Positions 54,001 to 64,000 of a stretch of 64,000 bases of DNA are shown here, piece after piece; the first letter of the stretch is position 1; each line of letters opens with the position of its first letter. This DNA comes from Elysia chlorotica (lineage: Eukaryota > Mollusca > Gastropoda > Plakobranchidae). The notes below the pieces were generated by a model, which saw only the letters and a list, made by a program, of their open reading frames with translations, made no database searches and was not told where the DNA came from. Position numbers and translations under genes: made by a program. Where the stretch lies: NCBI GenBank assembly GCA_003991915.1, contig RQTK01000005.1, forward strand, positions 183,935 to 247,934, read 5' to 3'.

Positions 54001-57000
54001 ATTTATGAAAATAAGATTGAAAGCTTTTTTTTTAAAACATTAATAACGTTTTAGAAAGGAAAAAAACACCCATCCTCTGTCGGTGCCGAGGGTGTTCACC
54101 AAACATTCACTAGTTCTCTTTTCATTAGACATAACAAAAAAATCTGGCTGTATTTCTATATGTTTTAAATTTGTGTTAAATCATCTTTGAGCTAGAATGT
54201 ATAAGTTGAGACTTTCAGCTCCAAACTTTAGATTATCAACCTAGATCTAGACTAAATAAAGTAGAATCTAGAAATGGAGATCTATGTCTCATCTAGATTT
54301 ACATCTCTGAGTTTTAGGTCCTGGGTCTAGATCTTATATCTCTGAAATATGCTCATTCAGGTGGTTTACTCAGTTTATTAAGCTTCAACCCCTAGCCGAT
54401 ACCATTATTTGTGGGCTTCTTTTTAAATGCACAGTGCAGTTGGTGCAGCTCAGCTCATCACGGAGAGCTCTTTAGCAGCCATGTGACCGTTCTGGATGTT
54501 TTTATTAGATATGGGAAGGGTTTGAATAAGTGAGACAGAATCATGGGGGAGTTTTAAAAATAGATTTCATTGGTTAAGCAAAACAGGTCTATTATGTTTA
54601 GGTACTAGTACTAGTAGTAGCTCTTATGAAACTGGTAGTAAGGTGTAATTTTATGTGAAAAAAATGAGCACTTGGAGCGGATTTAACTGTCCAAAAGATT
54701 AGAGCGTAATTCTTAGTCCAGACAGCATGTCACTTTTGGTAGTTACCAATAGTTTATCACACCAGTAATTAATTAATCAGGTCTATTGGAGATGAAGCTG
54801 GAATATTCTTATCTGTGTCCGATTGCAAAGATTATGAAAACAATGAATGAATTATTTTTTTTGTTACAGGTCATTTCACTACCCCCCTGAGACTGGAAGT
54901 ATGATGCTGATTATAAAAATTATTGCCATGATAATGCAGGTGTGTCTGTACCCTTGTCCATGCTTTCATCTATTATACAAATGTTTTTTATCCTAAACTA
55001 ACTTTTTTTTTATGATTAACATAAAATTGATCATTTACTTCAACTAAATGGGTTCAATTGTTATATTGTGAAGTGAATAAATAAAAAAAAAATGCAGTGT
55101 TAAATATGTCAAACCTGTCACAATTTTTTCCCTTTAAATAGAGGTTTTATTGTTTGGTTGTTAAGAACAACTATTTGGTATGGTTTGAAGGGAGATCAAT
55201 ATTTTCACTTGCAAAATTTGTCATGCTTATCATTGTTTAAACATAATAATCAAATAGTCAACAACATTAATTTTAAAAAAACAAGTGTGTAAACAATTGT
55301 TCTGTCATTATAGGCAAAAGACAAAAGTGCTGTGATTTCAAAGTTTTCTACATTTGTCAACTCTGTCATCAATGAGCGAGAAGATATAGCTCATAAACTC
55401 CTTGGAGAGCAATTTATGGTAAAGTCTTTTATCTTTTTAAATTAATCTTATTTTTAAGGGAATGAAGCCACTTTAGAGGCTACTTTTAACACTAATATCA
55501 GTCACATTGTTTTTTACAGGTGTTTGGAATGTTACAATAATTATAATCAAATTGATTCTGAAAGTCATATACTTTATTCTTAAATTATTTATATTTTGTC
55601 TAAATAACATATCAATAAAAATTAAAGTGGAATTTTGATTGTTAATGTTTCTTTTTTTATTAATGTATTTGACCTTGTTTGTTGTTGTTTTTTTTTATTT
55701 TAAGATGATAAGATACAAGGATTTTTTTTTATTTCAAGTGTTTCCAGCATGAGTTTATTTAGTGTTTAGAGAGTTGATCTAAGTTTTGAAGTCAAATTTC
55801 ATTAAATTTTTAAAAGCCAGAGGTAAAAGTTAATTAAAGGATTAATTGGCATATAAAGGCTTTTAATTAAGGGCTACATAAAAGTATTGACAAAAATCAT
55901 ACTTGCATCATATTAACTTTTTACATTTTTTAAATAAATTTGTACTCAATGTACGTTTGTCATGTTTTTAGTTTTTTGTTGTTGTTTTTTTTGCTTTGAA
56001 TCACCATAGGATCAAAGAGAAATACTGAGGAGTATGCTGACAGAAATATTTTTTGAAGAGTCTGTGCAACAGGTACCTGACATAATTTTAGTTCTTTTAA
56101 AGAATTTCAGTCTGTAGGTTTTAATTAAGGGCTACATAAAAGTATTGACAAAAATGATACTTGCATCATATTAACTTTTTACATTTTGTAAATAAATTTG
56201 TACTCAATGTACTTTTGTCATGTTTTTAGTTTTTTTGTTGTTGTTTTTTTGCTTTGAATCATCATAGGATCAAAGAGAAATACTGAGGAGTATGCTGACA
56301 GAAATATTTTTTGAAGAGTCTGTGCAACAGGTACCTGACATATTTTTAGTTCTTTTGAAGAATTTCAGTCTGTAGGTGAAGCCAGGAATTTCATGTCAAA
56401 TTTTTATACGTTAAACATAATGAGTAATATCAAGGTATGTCTCTCTGATGCTTAAAGAAGTGTTGAAAAAGAATAGAATTCTATATTTTCTCACCATTTT
56501 AGAAAATTTGTTGTTTTAGGTTCTGCTTTCTCATCACCACCTTTTCCAAACGTAAATTTGGATCGTATGTTTTTTGTTGCAGTGGTACACTCCTGAAGGT
56601 TTCAACTCATTATTTGCCCTCATAGGCACAAATGGTCAAGGTATAGGCTCTAGGTAAGACTTTTTTTTGGTTAGAAGGATTCTGTTTTTATAACTTTTTA
56701 GGGAATCCTGAAACTGAAAGATGAAGTGGATAGATCTGGCCAACCACTTTCCTAACCCCTTTTAATTTGTAATCAAAACACTGCATTAGCTGACTTGTAG
56801 ACAGGAATGAATCTGAAGAATTATGATTTGTCATATTTTTTCTTAATAAAGAAACAGGGATATTACATTACATGTATCATGCTGTAGCTTTTGCTATCAG
56901 CAGCTTTAAATATAATGTTTAATAATAAAAGATACACTGCTTTTGAATTCTGGTAATCTCTGGTGGATATAGGATCATTTCATTCATTTTAATAAATATT

Positions 57001-60000
57001 TTCTGTCTGAACTTCAATCAGAATAAACAGATATTTCCAACTTATGATTAGGCATGATGATATGATGTTGAGTTAGTGCAGGACATGCTAAGCTTCCTGT
57101 GCAAGCTTCAGGATTTTCTAAAACTAACAAACAATTCATTGCAGTTCATTCAGTCGATGGGTGAAAGCTACGGAGGAACTTCAACTGGGAGATGCAGAAA
57201 AACAGCAGCTGGATGATAATATTGACAAACTCTATGATAGATTACAAGAAGGTGAAGTGCAGAATCCAAACTTTATGTTTATGAGTACTGAAAAAAGAAA
57301 ATTCTGTTTCAAGACATCAGCCATCCTGAATAGCTTGTGTTTTAGCTATGTGTCAGTCAACATTTTTATTTCATCAAATAATTTTAGAAATATTTATTTC
57401 GTAATTATATTACAGTAGGACCTGCTTAATATGAACATATTGGGAAAAGATATTTTTTCCCTGTTATTCAGGTTTTCCCAATTTCCCTGGTTTCACTTTT
57501 CATGTACACTCTACCTAATTAAAAGAGCTACTTAGGGGGGCAGGTCAGGAAAGAGACAGAGAGAGAGAATGATTCAGGAAGGGTTAGTGAGGGAGAGAAA
57601 ATAATTCGGGAAGAGAGAGCATTTGGGGAGAGAGAAAAGATCGTGAGAGGGAGAGGCAGAGAGAGATGGAATGTGAGGGTTCATGAAAAGAGACTTAAAC
57701 CAGATCTGGAGAGAAAAGGCGTGTCCGGCGATTACGAGATTGCCTTTGAAAACAATCATGCCCGTCACAACCGTCACAACCTACCTGTGACACAATAGAC
57801 CACGGAACCTGCTGCATGCAGGTCGGCTTTGTTACAAGCTTTTCTACCTTAGCCACAAAAATAACCACCGCTAAGTACATGTGTATCACTGACGTTCTTA
57901 AAATTACATGTGTGATAATTATTTTATTCATTTGTTATCGGAGATGCGCTTTTCTCAGGTATGTATGGCAAACAATCTGCCCTCAACGGCTCCATTAGAG
58001 ACTGATGACTAATTTTTTTTCCTGTTTAAAGTGGGTAAAATTTCCCAATTTCCCAGCATCTGAACCGATATCACATTTCATGATTTTGCGGGTCAGACTG
58101 TATTTCTAATTTATTTTATTTAATCAAATTAAATAAAGGAGTAAAATCAATCAATATTTGTCACCTGATGAAGAAGAACAAAGAATGTCTGGTTAGTGTG
58201 CGTTTTTTTTTTGTTTTTTTTTTTGTTTTTTTTTTTGGGGGGGGGGGTGTCTCCGGTTACATTTTAATTGGTACATTAAAAATTACAGCTACTTTTTAGT
58301 TTCTTCTCTCTTGCATTGCTTTAATCTAATGCATATTTTTTATTTCAGTTTCTGGCTCATTTTTAGATTGTGAAGGATCAGGTTTATATCAGTTACAAAG
58401 TGCTGGTGAGATGATTTTTTCTTATGTTTGGAAATCTTGTTTCAATTTATACTTATCTTTTATTTGTTAGTGCTAGAAATATATCAGATTTTTCAAATGC
58501 TCATTTAGTTGGCAGCGGGGCATAATATATATAGTGAAACTGTGTAATAACATGTTTTCTTGTTTTTTGTTACAACTCTTGTTATAGATAGGATTCTCGT
58601 TGTTCCCAAAAAAGACTCAAAGTGAATTCTATAGAAAGAGGAAAATTGGGCTCTCATTATTTTACTATGGTGTTTCGTGTATCCCCTTTTAAATTACAAT
58701 ATAGGTGTTTGATGTGAGGAGACATGATCTATGTAGCTCTATCTTTTGCACATGCCACATGGTACATGTTTTTTCTTCTTTCTGTTTGTTTCACCACTCA
58801 CCAGGAGATCAAGTTACATATCTGTGCTACCTTAAATTAAAATTTTTAGTTTCATGAGAGGAGGATGCAAGAGGATAAAACATATTCCATTATATAGACC
58901 TAGATCTATAGTGACTATAGAATCATACTAGGGAATAGGGATGCGCTTATCTGTTCCACTGTCTAACATTGCACTAAGCAGCTTTGTTTTCTGTGATAAT
59001 AGAATCAGACAGTTTGCTGCATGTACAGTAGAGCAGGATAATCACAGGGGAAGGTGCAGGGAGACTGATTGGGCTGGGGGACTTGTGATTTACCACACTT
59101 TTGCATGCTTGAGGTACCAGAATGGGATGTTCAATAGTATTTGCCATCATTCTCAATTTTTTCTTTTTTTTTTTTTTTTGTTACAAATGGGTAGAGCAGA
59201 TGTTTTCAAAATTATTGTTATTAGCACTAATAGAAGAATTTAAGTTATCATTATTTCCAAAATACACTATTATTTAGTATAAGGCGCAAAGAGAGGGAAA
59301 AACTAGGATTCTAAACCAATCATTATTCCGTCATGTCTTGTTATTGAAGAGGTCATAAAAAATAGAGGCTACTGTATTAATAATAATATGTTTTTTAATT
59401 TTCTTTATGTATCTGTCTGTCTGTCTCTCTCTCTTCATTTAGAATCTGTTATTTTTTGTTATTTCTCTACTTCCTCTCTCTGTCTGTCTGTCTGTCTCTC
59501 TCTCTTTCTCTCCTTTCTCTAACCCCCACCCCCTTAATTTTTGTATCATTTAGAATCTGTCATTTTTTGTTATTTCTCTACTTCTTAAATTTTCCTTTTA
59601 GCCAATCACAGCTGTGTTCCAAATACAGAGATCACCTTCTCACATGGGGATCACACTTTGAGTTTAGTTGCATTGACGGATATTCAACCAGATGAGGTAG
59701 GAATCATGAAATGTTAGGAACGGTTAAAATTTTAATGTTAATTGGGTTTCCTTGGGAGCGGTTTACATCCTCTTAACTTGTAAGAGAATGCAAAGAAAAT
59801 AATTACTATTGATACCTGGTGCATAGAGATCCAGTTGGTTTTTTTTAATGATAGATCAAATCAGAAAATGAAATTAATTGCAACGGTAGTAGAATGCATA
59901 CTTGATAATTCCACATTACTGAGACCAGAATTTTCATGTCGAATTAACTCTTTAAGCCCTCATGCCCATTGCCCATTCCATGTTTTGACGCAAGTTTAAG

Positions 60001-61271
60001 ATAGATCTATAAATGGAAAGAGGGTATTTTTTTCGTTTCCCGACATTTTTGTGATTTTTTTCGGGCTTAAAGAATTAATGGAAAGTCGAATAAGCCTGAG
60101 GTTTTCTGTTAATCATTCATTATCCTCTCATTCTTTGTCTTTGCTATTTCCATTCCTCATTCTCTCTCTCCTCCATCAATTTATACCATGCTGCTTTTTA
60201 TGTCTCCCGTCGTTCTTAATCTTCTCTCTCTCTCTCACCCCCCTTTTTGTTACCCACTATACCTTTCTTTCCCTCCCCCCTCTCTTCCCTTTCTCTCCCA
60301 TCTGTCCTTATTCACCTTCTCTATCTCGTCTAGTCTTGTTTTGTTTGATACCCTGTACCCTAGAGCGAACCTGATTGGTCAGTGGCCCAGGTTTACCTGG
60401 TTTGTTAACACTAACATGTGGGAATGAGGAATAGGTAGCCTACCTATGTAGGCTACCAGTATCCTATAGATGTATAAGTTATTTCTTTACGATAATTGTT
60501 CCATCCATTACAAAGAGTTGTAGGAATACATTTTTTCTCGGTTATGCTTCAAATGATACCTGTGATATTACTTTTAATATTAGCTTTACTTTGACCTAGT
60601 CTTTACCACCATCTAGGGTGATAAGAACCGGCAGACTTTTTAGTTATACGGACTGAAATTTTCTGCCACTTTGGAAAGGTATATTTGTATCTCTTGCAAG
60701 GCTTTCGTTTTCATTAAGCTAATTATAAATGAAAATGATTTTTGACCACTGGTTTTCAGGAAATTACTATCAGCTACTTGGGTTGTTGTGGTTTGGATCG
60801 AGGAAGACACAGCAGGCAAAAAGCTTTAAAGTGAGTGGTTGTTTGCGATATTAAATCTTACCATTTACTTTCTTTTAAGAAATGAAACACAGACACAATT
60901 GAAATTTCAACATTGTTTTGTAATCTTAAGTGTCAAAGTTTTATAGCCAACAAATACCGCAAAATGTTATGTTTTCTTTTGTCTTTTTAACAGAAAAAAT
61001 TTAAAATATAACACAAATATGAAGTAAAGAAAGGCATTATGTAATGTAAAACTGTATATGCTACTCACTGCTTTGTTTCTAAATCGAATTGAATGCAGTA
61101 ATGTCTTAACTCTTATTCTTCCTATCATTGATCATTGAGAATTTTTTTTCCAGAGAAAATTATCTTTTTACATGCAACTGTCCAAAGTGTGTGTCGCAAT
61201 GTGATGATGAAAGCATAACAACAGATGATGAAGAAGAAGAGGATGAAGATGATGAAGATAATGAGATTTAG
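48077..61271 (+). CDS. Smyd5: SMYD5 SET/MYND-type lysine methyltransferase, 12 exons plus one duplicated exon
   Basis: Exons: 48077-48139, 51044-51292, 53528-53649, 54870-54939, 55314-55418, 56010-56072 (copy at 56268-56330), 56583-56653, 57145-57251, 58349-58405, 59602-59696, 60760-60830, 61154-61271. All are GT-AG with agreeing phases. The product is 396 residues with one copy of exon 6 and 417 with both (human 418). GKGLVA (22-27) begins the SET fold. Cysteines from CEFC (59-62) through FCSQC, YCSPEC and the HQALC end form the MYND-type zinc module. WYTPEGF and [15 protein letters not shown] (304-310) and EITISYLG (335-342) are SET motifs. CNCPKC is the post-SET cysteine cluster, and an acidic tail (about 373-394) matches vertebrate SMYD5. 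SMYD5 is reported to methylate histones and ribosomal protein RPL40. The two exon-6 copies are identical and in phase, so either single or double use would keep the frame. Confidence 0.95.
48320..49475 (+). mobile_element. LINE fragment in SMYD5 intron 1, split by a DNA transposon
   Basis: Left part: [19 protein letters not shown] (near 48380-48437), a common reverse transcriptase motif before the thumb. Right part after the insertion: [24 protein letters not shown] and [20 protein letters not shown] (near 49121-49430), the usual C-terminal end of RTE/Ingi-like LINEs. Frame changes and stops show that it is dead. Confidence 0.75.
48602..49114. mobile_element. Short non-autonomous DNA transposon (513 bp) with 8-bp target duplication
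   Basis: Inverted ends of about 40 bp: left ggcactccttgagttttg (from 48606, with four extra bases before it) and its complement at 49097-49114. The 8-bp word catatgtg flanks it at 48594-48601 and 49115-49122. It interrupts the LINE reading frame exactly at the YxCESWTI motif. An 8-bp duplication fits hAT-like families, but the termini do not show the common CAGNG start. It has no transposase. Confidence 0.8.
49480..51043. other. SMYD5 intron 1, last part
   Basis: AT-rich intronic DNA with scattered agatct words (49.8 and 50.0-50.1 kb). No gene seen. Confidence 0.5.
51293..54869. other. SMYD5 introns 2 and 3 (around exon 53528-53649)
   Basis: AT-rich DNA. The only structure seen is a foldback near 51474-51516 (ctaagaaccc and its complement). 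Frames at 52298-52627 and 53818-54054 lack homology or coding character. Confidence 0.5.
55861..56376 (+). repeat. 258-bp head-to-tail tandem duplication carrying SMYD5 exon 6
   Basis: Copy 1 is 55861-56118 and copy 2 is 56119-56376, directly abutting. The exon copies (56010-56072 and 56268-56330) are identical. The flanking intron copies differ at roughly eight positions, so about 97% overall. Each copy keeps its own acceptor and donor. Confidence 0.95.
57413..58100. mobile_element. Pogo/Tc1-mariner-type MITE in SMYD5 intron 8
   Basis: The left end cagtaggacctgc at 57413 and the right end gcgggtcagactg (to 58100) are imperfect inverted repeats. Each is flanked by a TA (57411-57412 and 58101-58102). 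A TA target and CAGTNNGACC termini fit pogo/Tigger-like elements. The 688-bp body has no transposase motif and includes a GA-rich part. Confidence 0.65.
59434..59587. repeat. Direct repeat around a (TCTG)n/(TC)n tract
   Basis: The block containing catttagaatctgt and ttatttctctacttc occurs near 59436 and again near 59547, period about 111 bp, with a TCTG/TC tract between. It ends about 15 bp before the acceptor of SMYD5 exon 10. Confidence 0.85.
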
Positions 61272-61280
61272 TTATGACAC

Positions 61281-61286
61281 AATAAA
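61281..61286 (+). terminator. SMYD5 poly(A) signal AATAAA
   Basis: The hexamer lies 10 bp after the stop codon (61269-61271) and is the first after it. A very short 3' UTR would result; later signals are possible. Confidence 0.45.
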
Positions 61287-61289
61287 ATC

Positions 61290-64000
61290 ATGTTGATATA
61301 AACTTGTTCTTTTCCCCTTTTGAAATGTCAAAAAAAAATATTTTGTAATTACATGTACAATGTTGACTGAGTTTGTTAGATTATCAAGCAGTACCACTAG
61401 TATTGATTAATCTGCAGTGGTGTAATAACTCCTAGTTACGAAAATGGCAAAGTTTTTTTTCTAAACAGTTATGGCCTGTACAAAAATGAATTAAGACTTA
61501 TCATTATAACTTTGCATTTCCTGAAATATAAATGTGTGCACACAAAAAAACAGCACTGCCACAGAACTTTATAACAAATAAGGTTTTTTTTATTCAATTA
61601 AATAACAAACAAAAAAAACAAGGAAGAGAAATCTTTCAACAATAATTGTCCATTATACAAAACATTTAACAGGGCATGTAAGTTAAGAATCGTTTCAATA
61701 AAAATAAAAACTCCAGCGAGACAAATGGTTAGGGAAAAGTTATCGGAGTATCTGCATGTTACAAGATGTCAAAACAAAATATAGGAATTCAACAATTTTC
61801 TTTTTTGTCTGAGCAGGTTATACGTAGGCCTATTTTCTCAGGTCAGGGTTCAATAATTAAACCATGAAACAAGCAATGTAAATGGGATCTGCATAAGAAA
61901 ATCATCTTAGGAACAGTTAGAAAGTTTAATTTATCCCATGTTCACATAAAACACTGGTTCTAACCTAAAAGGGAGGGAAATAGTGCCTCAAAAATAGTAG
62001 CTATAGTTTTCCATAAAGTTAAACTAGGTTTATCTTGGGCAGTTCCACTCTGTATCAAATAGTTTAAACAGTAATTTAAATCTCATTCATGTATATGATT
62101 GCCTGCATGATGCATAACAGCAATGATGAAAATGGTTAAAACAATAATAACATGAAGGCAAATGTCTCAGTAACACTGCTCGTGGTCATAATTATGCAGA
62201 CAACTGCGGGTTGAGTTGGTTTAACATTCTATGTCAACACTATATAGGCCATATTGTGGATGGGCCCCAAGACTGATGGCAGACAACTGCGATGATGTGA
62301 TAAAAGTTGATAATAAAACAATGAGACATGTATAATTTGTAAGGCTAAAATGAAATATGATTTTTTTTTAAACTTAACTAACTATATTGAATTGATAACC
62401 TTTGGTTCTGAATACGGAGCCATGAAGACTCTTTTACTGCACACTGACATAGTGAAATTCCTTCTTATTATGAAAATAATTTGTTTTACATTGATAATTC
62501 TTGGAATCCACACAAAAATAAAAAAACAAAAGCATAATTATATTATAAGTAAATTTGTATCTATGATGAAGCAACTGGTGGCAAGGCTGCATTTAGGATG
62601 CAGTAGCTAATAATTATGAGCTTATCTATAGATAATACATGTATGATCATTCTAAAATTAATGATGGTAATATTGTATAAGTTGAATAATTTCAAACATT
62701 TAATGTGTAATGACATGGCTACATGTATCGTTATTTGCCTCTGATACAATCAATTAATAAAATAATTGGCTTTTTTTAATGACTTGAAGCAAAAAATCAT
62801 ACATGTAATTCATAGTTTTAAAAAGTTTTCTAAACAATCCTTTTATTTTATAACCTAGTTCCTTTTATTTATTTTTGTTTTTGTTTTTTTACAATTCCCC
62901 CCAAGACAAGTTTGTGATTTAGTGATAGATCCTGATGCAAATTTGTTTAAGACGTATCTCATGCAATAATGCTGAGGGAGAATTTTAATAACATTCAATT
63001 TAAAAAAAGTACTGTACATGTAATTGGTTTGTGCAGCAATCATCACATTGAGTAACACTCACAAATGATGTTATTAAATTATTTTATTTTATTTGCAAAT
63101 TTTTAAACTGCAAAACCTTCCTAATAATAACTCAAGTAGTGCATGTGTAGTCAGCCGAAAGTGTTGCCGTACCTGAGTGCGGAATGTGTATCTGAGAAGT
63201 CTGCAATGCCTCCTGGCGTGTTTTGAGTAAAGGTGTGAAACCATAGTCGCAGTTTGTTCGATTTGATATATATGTATAAAGAATGAAAACCCTGTATTTC
63301 TTAATGACGGAAAAAGGCTACTCAATGTAAATTTAGTGTATCTGGTTATTTTTTTATAGTTAATTGTCTAATACACTTTAATGTCGATTGGTCAAGTCAG
63401 AGAAAGAAGATAACCTTTATCCTGAAGCCAATTAATAATATCAGATTGAGTGAGAGATGGTAGATGTCATACACCTGACCTTGAGCTTATTGGTCATATA
63501 AGATAGAGGAGCTGCCATACCCCATACCGCTGATTTGTCAAATCAGAGGAGTAGATGCCAATCTTTATTCTCTTGTCTGATGCGTGATTACAAACTACAA
63601 ATCGTTTCATCTTCCCTTCACCCAGAACTGAACAGGGGCACAACTTATTATCTCCCCTGTCCCCTTAGCCCTTAATCTCAACCGCTATAGACATAGGGCA
63701 TTGCTCTCAAAGTATAAAATAGCTCAAAGACTTGTGGTTCAAATAATGCAGCAGTATCAATACCTACAGATACCTCTCGTCAGTGACAACTAACATCAAG
63801 CAAGAATCTCGTAAAAAGAAAACATACCAAGAAATCAGACTTCACACCTCATGGTATGCCCATTTGCTTCACCATACTTAAAAGCCCGCTCGTAAGACTG
63901 ATGGAGCAGACAAGATTGGAAAGACGCACCTTTTTATTGGTTGATAGTCTTAGTACATGTATAGAAATTTTGAGTTCTGAGTGAATATGGCAAGGTTTAC
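61290..64000. other. Intergenic region after SMYD5, no gene seen
   Basis: AT-rich DNA with one SINE piece at 62208-62290. No exon with homology or clear codon use was found to the end of the window. Confidence 0.5.
62208..62290 (-). repeat. SINE fragment
   Basis: It matches the tail half of the SINE at 45668-45905 (gagttg, then tcaacactat, then gatgggcccc and agactga). The tRNA-like head is missing. Confidence 0.65.

Noticed and set aside
60051-60427. Overlapping plus-strand frames of 79 and 107 codons
   Set aside because: Pyrimidine-rich intronic DNA giving Leu/Ser/Pro/Phe-rich translations; inside SMYD5 intron 10.

Overview
This is animal (metazoan) genomic DNA, most likely from a mollusc and perhaps a gastropod. 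That guess rests on AT-rich non-coding DNA, GT-AG introns of 0.3-13 kb, invertebrate-type LINEs, tRNA-derived SINEs and very many long trinucleotide and (TC)n microsatellites; no marker gene fixes the species. Nothing bacterial is present (no operons, CRISPR or Shine-Dalgarno sites).

Three host genes can be rebuilt exon by exon with correct GT-AG borders and phases. (1) Plus strand, 1945-27023: six exons for a secreted 476-residue protein that reads as a TGF-beta-family propeptide. It stops where the cysteine-knot growth factor should begin, and I found no knot exon downstream. Its 13-kb intron 1 holds a LINE, SINEs, a minisatellite and an assembly gap. Its 9.5-kb intron 4 holds a Ty3/Gypsy fossil with a DNA transposon nested in its LTR, and an 810-bp tandem duplication. 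(2) Minus strand, 45029-39303: a complete 11-exon Cdk5 (294 residues, catalytic numbering identical to the human protein). (3) Plus strand, 48077-61271: a complete 12-exon SMYD5 lysine methyltransferase. One 63-bp exon lies inside a 258-bp tandem duplication, so two identical in-phase copies are present. Cdk5 and SMYD5 are head to head, about 3 kb apart.

Between the first gene and Cdk5 (34367-38912) lies a 4.5-kb element with about 30-bp terminal inverted repeats and repeated subterminal motifs. Inside it is a multi-exon, decayed gene of a widespread uncharacterised invertebrate family that I associate with DUF7869. This layout suggests that such genes can travel as a DNA transposon.

The rest is intergenic or intronic DNA with LINE fragments (5.8-8.4, 27.5, 45.9-46.7, 48.3-49.5 kb), at least five copies or pieces of one SINE family, two short non-autonomous DNA transposons in SMYD5 introns, and AGATCT-rich palindromic clusters. 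The three host genes have no evident functional link beyond being neighbours.
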